From Lachnospiraceae bacterium (GTDB taxonomy: Bacteria; Bacillota; Clostridia; Lachnospirales; Lachnospiraceae), in NCBI GenBank assembly GCA_900770225.1, contig CAAGJU010000186.1, forward strand, positions 1 through 36,379: 36,379 bases of DNA, given 5' to 3'. Below the pieces are notes generated by a model, which saw nothing but the letters and a program-made list of their open reading frames with translations, searched no databases and was not told where the DNA came from. A program made the position numbers and the translations under genes. Every line of letters begins with the position of its first letter. The stretch's first letter is position 1. Shown piece after piece: positions 32,907 through 36,379 of this stretch.

Positions 32907-34147
32907 ATTTTTACTTTTCCAAGGAACAGATCTATAGCATTGATATGCCGCACTCCCTCTCTCTGATTGCGATATTTATCCAGCGAAATAATATATCTGG
33001 GATATCCGTCTCTAATACTTCTAAATGGACGGTACTCTCTTTCCTGAATCTTCTGATCTGCCTCCGGACTTCCTCCGTGCAGAGAATAAGTAACCTGGAT
33101 ATAAGAATAATTTTGTTCTTTATCACGGCAGATAAAATCGCATTCCATTTTACCGATTCTTCCAATGCTTACCTGATATTCGTTGCTTACCAGATACAGG
33201 TATACGAGATTTTCCAAAGTCGGACCGTAATTCAACTGATTATCTGTATTCATTGAAAAATACAATGACATATCAGCCAGATAATATTTCTGATCCCGCC
33301 GTATCGCTTTTTTGCTTTTCAGGTCAAAACGATTACATTCATAAATGATCTTTGCCTTTTTAAGGTCCTCGATATATCCACGAACTGTAGCAGCTTTTGT
33401 CCTAATCCCCTCCTTCTGAAGAATATCCAGGAGATTTCCAAGAGAAAATGGGGAAGCATAATTATTTATCAGAAATGATTGTACTCTTTCATAAACCGCA
33501 AGATTGGAAATCCTTCTCCTTGTTTTTACATCTTTTTCAAAAATCTCCGAAACTATACCACGTGTATATGTATGCCTGGCAGTGATGTCCGGAAATTCTA
33601 ATGATTTTGGGAATCCGCCATTCAGCACATACTCATTGAATTCATGATCCATATCCATGCTGATATCTACATGAAAAAATTCTTTCATCTCCAGATATTC
33701 ATTAAAATCCAGTGGGAATGTTTCAAAAGCAAGATATCTTCCTGTGAGTTTTGTAGTAATTTCATCGCTAAGCAGATAAGAATTCGATCCGGTAAGAAAG
33801 ATTGAAAAACCTTCCTCTGCGTACGCTTGTACAACACTCTCAAACCCCTTAACGTTCTGTACCTCGTCAATGAAAATATAGTAAAATTCTTCATTCGAAA
33901 GTTCGGATTCGATGCGCTCTTCTAATTGTTCCGGTCTTTTTATCTGCTTATATCCACGTCTGTCTAACGGTAGATAAATGATCTGAGCCTGATTTACACC
34001 ATGCAGAAGTAATTCATTCATTACAGCTTTCAATATGCATGATTTCCCACACCGGCGGATTCCTGTAACCACTTTAATAATGTCTGAATCATAAAAAGGC
34101 CGCAATCTCGACAGATATTTTTCTCTGGGATAGATATTCTTAAACAT
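32903..34147 (-). CDS. AAA ATPase with DUF4143 domain
   Basis: A 414-residue protein of the AAA_14 plus DUF4143 family. Walker A is VVTGIRRCGKSCIL, Walker B is YYIFIDEVQNV, and FLTGSNSYLLS is the sensor. The C-terminal DUF4143 region has ENLVYLYLV and ECDFICRDKEQNYSYIQV, resembling a nuclease-fold core. Function in the family is poorly known; it is very common in gut Clostridia and Bacteroidota. The sequence is AT-richer than its neighbours, suggesting transfer. The start at 34147 follows GGAGATG; a frame from 34198 lacks a site. Confidence 0.85.
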   Translation of the reverse strand: MFKNIYPREKYLSRLRPFYDSDIIKVVTGIRRCGKSCILKAVMNELLLHGVNQAQIIYLPLDRRGYKQIKRPEQLEERIESELSNEEFYYIFIDEVQNVKGFESVVQAYAEEGFSIFLTGSNSYLLSDEITTKLTGRYLAFETFPLDFNEYLEMKEFFHVDISMDMDHEFNEYVLNGGFPKSLEFPDITARHTYTRGIVSEIFEKDVKTRRRISNLAVYERVQSFLINNYASPFSLGNLLDILQKEGIRTKAATVRGYIEDLKKAKIIYECNRFDLKSKKAIRRDQKYYLADMSLYFSMNTDNQLNYGPTLENLVYLYLVSNEYQVSIGRIGKMECDFICRDKEQNYSYIQVTYSLHGGSPEADQKIQEREYRPFRSIRDGYPRYIISLDKYRNQREGVRHINAIDLFLGKVKI

Positions 34148-34275
34148 CTTATGCGCATCTCCTTCCTGTAGTAAGCATATCATAATTGGCGGATTCACGG
34201 TACTAATTTTTGATATTTTTGATTTTTAGTACCTTGAATAGCAATATTACATTTTTTAAGCTGATAATTTTTTTA

Positions 34276-34336
34276 ACAAAAAATAAAAAGCAGCTGCAAC
34301 CCGGCAAAAATATTCCTTTGCCGAATTACAGCTGCT
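34276..34336 (-). terminator. Terminator of the macrodomain operon
   Basis: On the minus strand AGCAGCTG and CAGCTGCT form the outer stem, with GGCAAA/TTTGCC inside, followed by TTTTTATTTTTTG. It lies 20 bases past the macrodomain stop. Confidence 0.85.
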
Positions 34337-34355
34337 TACTTTCAACTGAACTATC

Positions 34356-35192
34356 TTATTCTCTTAAATCCTCCCGCATCCCTGCCTGCTTCCCCAGCAG
34401 TTTCTCGTATATCGTCAGGTCACTGTCCTTAAAGACATTGAAGATCACCTTTTTCATGCAGCTGTCCGGATGCTCATCAAGCCACTTCCTTACAGTTGCG
34501 ACTGCAATCTCTGCTGCCTTCTGCGGCGGGAACATGAAAACCCCGGTCGAGATGCAGCAGAAAGCGATATTTTCGCAGCCGTTCTCTGCGGCGAGATCAA
34601 GGCTTGCTCTGTAGCACTCGGCCAGCTGGTCCTTATGTGTCTGTGTCAGGTATGGAGAAACGATCGGACCGACGACGTGGACGATGTATTTTGATGGAAG
34701 ATTAAAAGCAGGACTGATAATCGGGACCGCTGTTGGCTGTTCATAGTCCCGGCCGTATTTCTGCTTCATCTGCCCCATCTGTTCTGCCATGTAATTTCTG
34801 AGCTGAACCCCGGCATATGTATTCTCTGCGTTATCTATGCAGTTATGCATCGGCTGGAAACATCCCAGCATCTGACTGTTCGCGGCATTGACGATGGCGT
34901 CGCAGCGCAGCGCGGTGATATCACCCTGCCAGAGGAAGAGACGGCTGTCGGCGGGCACAGGGTGCAGATCTTCGATGTCCGTGATTCCTTTCCTGGCGGT
35001 TTCTTCCTGCAGAAAGGCATCCTGAACCTGCAGGAATTCTTCGGATACCGGACCGGGCATCCTCACATTGCACAGGGCGCGGAACAGGTTAAAAGCCTCC
35101 TGTTCATCCTGCGGAATTTCCGGGATCCTGTATTCCGGCATTTCTTTTTCCAGATATCGGATGAGATATGTGACTCGTTCTTTCTGATTCAT
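34356..35192 (-). CDS. Zinc-type macrodomain protein, ADP-ribosyl hydrolase-like
   Basis: A 278-residue protein. The first 90 residues are helical, then a macrodomain starts at LFLWQGDITALRCDAIVNAANS. The ensuing MLGCFQPMHNCIDNAENTYAG holds the Cys/His/Cys positions that bind zinc in the Zn-macro subgroup (SAV0325-like proteins of Staphylococcus and Streptococcus, which remove ADP-ribose). Later motifs AFNLPSKYIVHVVGP and ISTGVFMFPPQKAA complete the ADP-ribose site. In known systems these lie with SirTM sirtuins and lipoylation genes; none is here. The second ATG (35192) has AGGAG seven bases before it. It is last in a minus-strand operon. Confidence 0.87.
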   Translation of the reverse strand: MNQKERVTYLIRYLEKEMPEYRIPEIPQDEQEAFNLFRALCNVRMPGPVSEEFLQVQDAFLQEETARKGITDIEDLHPVPADSRLFLWQGDITALRCDAIVNAANSQMLGCFQPMHNCIDNAENTYAGVQLRNYMAEQMGQMKQKYGRDYEQPTAVPIISPAFNLPSKYIVHVVGPIVSPYLTQTHKDQLAECYRASLDLAAENGCENIAFCCISTGVFMFPPQKAAEIAVATVRKWLDEHPDSCMKKVIFNVFKDSDLTIYEKLLGKQAGMREDLRE

Positions 35193-35225
35193 CTTCATGC
35201 TCCTATTAAACTGCTATGCATTATT

Positions 35226-35342
35226 CTACCTTTTTTCCACTGCACCGACCGGGCAGATATTCATGCAGTTGCCGCAGTGCAGGCAATGCTCCTGCTCGAT
35301 GACAAAAGGAACCTTGCCATTCTGGCTATGTGTGGCATGCAT
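35226..35342 (-). CDS. Mini [4Fe-4S] ferredoxin-type protein
   Basis: Only 38 residues, starting MHATHSQNGKVPFVIEQ with one perfect cluster motif, CLHCGNCMNICPVGAVEKR (CxxCxxCxxxCP). It can bind a single [4Fe-4S] cluster and should act as an electron carrier or partner subunit. AGGAG lies 14 bases before the ATG, overlapping the stop of the upstream hydrolase remnant, and the macrodomain gene starts 33 bases after it, so all share a transcript. The frame is intact and too short to be a domain fragment of the neighbours. A role with the macrodomain protein is only suggested by position. Confidence 0.72.
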   Translation of the reverse strand: MHATHSQNGKVPFVIEQEHCLHCGNCMNICPVGAVEKR

Positions 35343-35360
35343 ATTTGTTTTCTTGTCTCC

Positions 35361-35890
35361 TCATTTTCTACCCAGAAAATCCAGGATGATCTTTGCAAGC
35401 TTTTCGCTGTGGACGATATAGCTTCCGTGACTTTCCCCCGGAAGAATCACTTTCTCTGCGCCCGGAATTTTCGAAGCGATATGATCAGTCTCACTCCTAC
35501 GAATCAGATCATGCTGACCGGCCACTATAAGGGTATCTGCATGAATCTCTGCCAGCTCTTCATCACGAATGTCCGGCTCCCTGATCATCAGACGCATGAG
35601 CGGACTCCGGCTAAAAAAGTGATGAATTTTCATTCCTGTAAGAAACAGGCCGCGCAGACCCTCTGGTCGTGTATTTGCTCCGCACGCAACCAGGGAAGTG
35701 ATCCGGTCCAGTGGCTCTTTCCGTGTCCCCGGGAATCCGGAAGATAGCAGGTGTATGTCTCCTCTAAAAGATGGACCGTCCGGTCGAAGACAGTATGGTC
35801 TTCACCGTTTCCATGAATCAAAACCACCGGCCGGCCCTGTCCGACCATCTCATAAAAGATGTCTACATGATTTACATGTATCTTCTTCAA
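35361..35890 (-). pseudogene. Alpha/beta hydrolase, broken by internal deletion and frameshift
   Basis: The N-terminus, MKKIHVNHVDIFYEMVGQGRP then VVLIHGNGEDHTVF and DSRGHGKSHW, is a standard alpha/beta hydrolase. From there the frame is lost. Another frame continues ITSLVACGANTRPEGL, RLMIREPDIRDEELAEI, TLIVAGQHDLI and LPGESHGSYIVHS, the C-terminal half with the late Asp and His of the triad. The middle, including the nucleophile elbow GxSxGG, is absent. The ATG overlaps the upstream gene by four bases (ATGA). It cannot make an active hydrolase. Confidence 0.75.
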
Positions 35891-36379
35891 GTTCTCATTC
35901 CCCCCTGTTCGCCATTCTTATCCAGGCACTTTTTTTCATGCTGCACCCGCCGCATTTCCAGATAAGCATGCACGTAATCGCTGAATCCCCGGGAATCCAG
36001 AACGGCAAAGGCCGCTTCCTCCATCCAGAAGGACATATGCTTCGGATAACAGACAACATACGTGTTCGTCCATTTCGGGTTGAATTTGTTCTTGGCGACG
36101 TACAGGGGTTTAAAACCATAGATGTAATTCATGTTTTCATAAATATAGTGCTCTGCCTTCTCAATCAGGCAGGGATGGTCTTCTGCCTCCGTATTGAAAA
36201 ATGGAGCCACGCCGAGACTCGCTTCCTGTATGCCTTCTTTCTTCAGTGTCTCCATAATGTCGTGAAACAAAAGTTCCATCACACCATGAGGACACCCCTC
36301 CCGGCGCCGCATGATATCCACGATCCATCCTTTTCCTCCCAGATACGGATTCAGCACATTGATACCCTGAATGACACCA
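35887..36379 (-). CDS. MprF-like/DUF2156 C-terminal domain protein, partial
   Basis: The frame is open to the window edge; the sequence (GVIQGINVLNPYLGGKGWIV, DIMRRREGCPHGVMELL) continues from an upstream part not in view. The pattern DIMRRR..P.GVMELL, ASLGVAPFFN and NYIYGFKPLYVAKNKFNPKW is that of the DUF2156 domain (phosphatidylglycerol lysyltransferase-type GNAT fold), found at the C-terminus of MprF and in stand-alone proteins. It may aminoacylate lipids. It overlaps the hydrolase remnant by ATGA, so it heads the minus-strand operon. Whether membrane helices precede it cannot be seen. Confidence 0.78.
   Translation of the reverse strand, partial: GVIQGINVLNPYLGGKGWIVDIMRRREGCPHGVMELLFHDIMETLKKEGIQEASLGVAPFFNTEAEDHPCLIEKAEHYIYENMNYIYGFKPLYVAKNKFNPKWTNTYVVCYPKHMSFWMEEAAFAVLDSRGFSDYVHAYLEMRRVQHEKKCLDKNGEQGGMRT

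Overview
The window looks like a chromosomal segment of an anaerobic, fermentative member of the Bacillota, most likely a gut-type Clostridia/Lachnospiraceae organism. This is inferred from strong AGGAGG ribosome binding sites, an [FeFe] hydrogenase, a glycyl radical enzyme with its activase, a cobalamin riboswitch, and the resemblance of many proteins to Clostridia families. It is mostly single genes and short operons. There is no rRNA, tRNA or CRISPR array, and the only mobile element visible is the 3' end of an IS30-type transposase at the left edge.

Layout. 1-0.9 kb: IS30 edge, AT-rich 13-bp repeats and non-coding sequence. 0.9-6.2 kb: a soluble [FeFe] hydrogenase ending in two rubredoxin modules, a PrsW-like membrane protease, an acetyltransferase-glutaredoxin fusion and a MATE exporter. 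6.2-7.3 kb: a decayed AbiEi/AbiEii toxin-antitoxin pair. 7.4-10.1 kb: nitroreductase, ArsR regulator with an overlapping lactonase-like remnant, and an NSS symporter. 10.4-12.1 kb: alkylation repair, namely an Ada-like protein that has lost most of its metal domain and carries a coding minisatellite, plus an AlkD-type glycosylase. 12.1-14.3 kb: a DUF234 ATPase and a LuxR-type regulator.

14.8-20.3 kb: a putrescine catabolic set (putrescine aminotransferase, NhaC-family antiporter, cytidylate-kinase-like protein, aminobutyraldehyde-type dehydrogenase), divergent from the LuxR regulator. 20.6-21.3 kb: a formate/nitrite channel. 21.4-22.0 kb: a collapsed EAL-domain gene.

22.25-32.4 kb is the most interesting part. 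A promoter, cobalamin aptamer and terminator precede a B12-independent glycyl radical diol dehydratase and a compact activase. A coenzyme-B12 sensor therefore appears to switch the isozyme that does not need B12. Next is a LacI-family regulator divergent from a four-gene operon (L-fucose-isomerase-like protein, split transketolase, FGGY kinase). That combination matches the isomerase-kinase-transketolase route described for D-apiose; the substrate assignment is inference.

32.5-36.4 kb (minus strand): a small hypothetical protein, an AAA/DUF4143 ATPase, and an operon of an MprF-like C-terminal domain, a broken alpha/beta hydrolase, a 38-residue [4Fe-4S] protein and a zinc-type macrodomain protein. 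A recurring theme is internal deletion: AbiEii, Ada, the EAL protein and the alpha/beta hydrolase all keep both ends but lack the middle.
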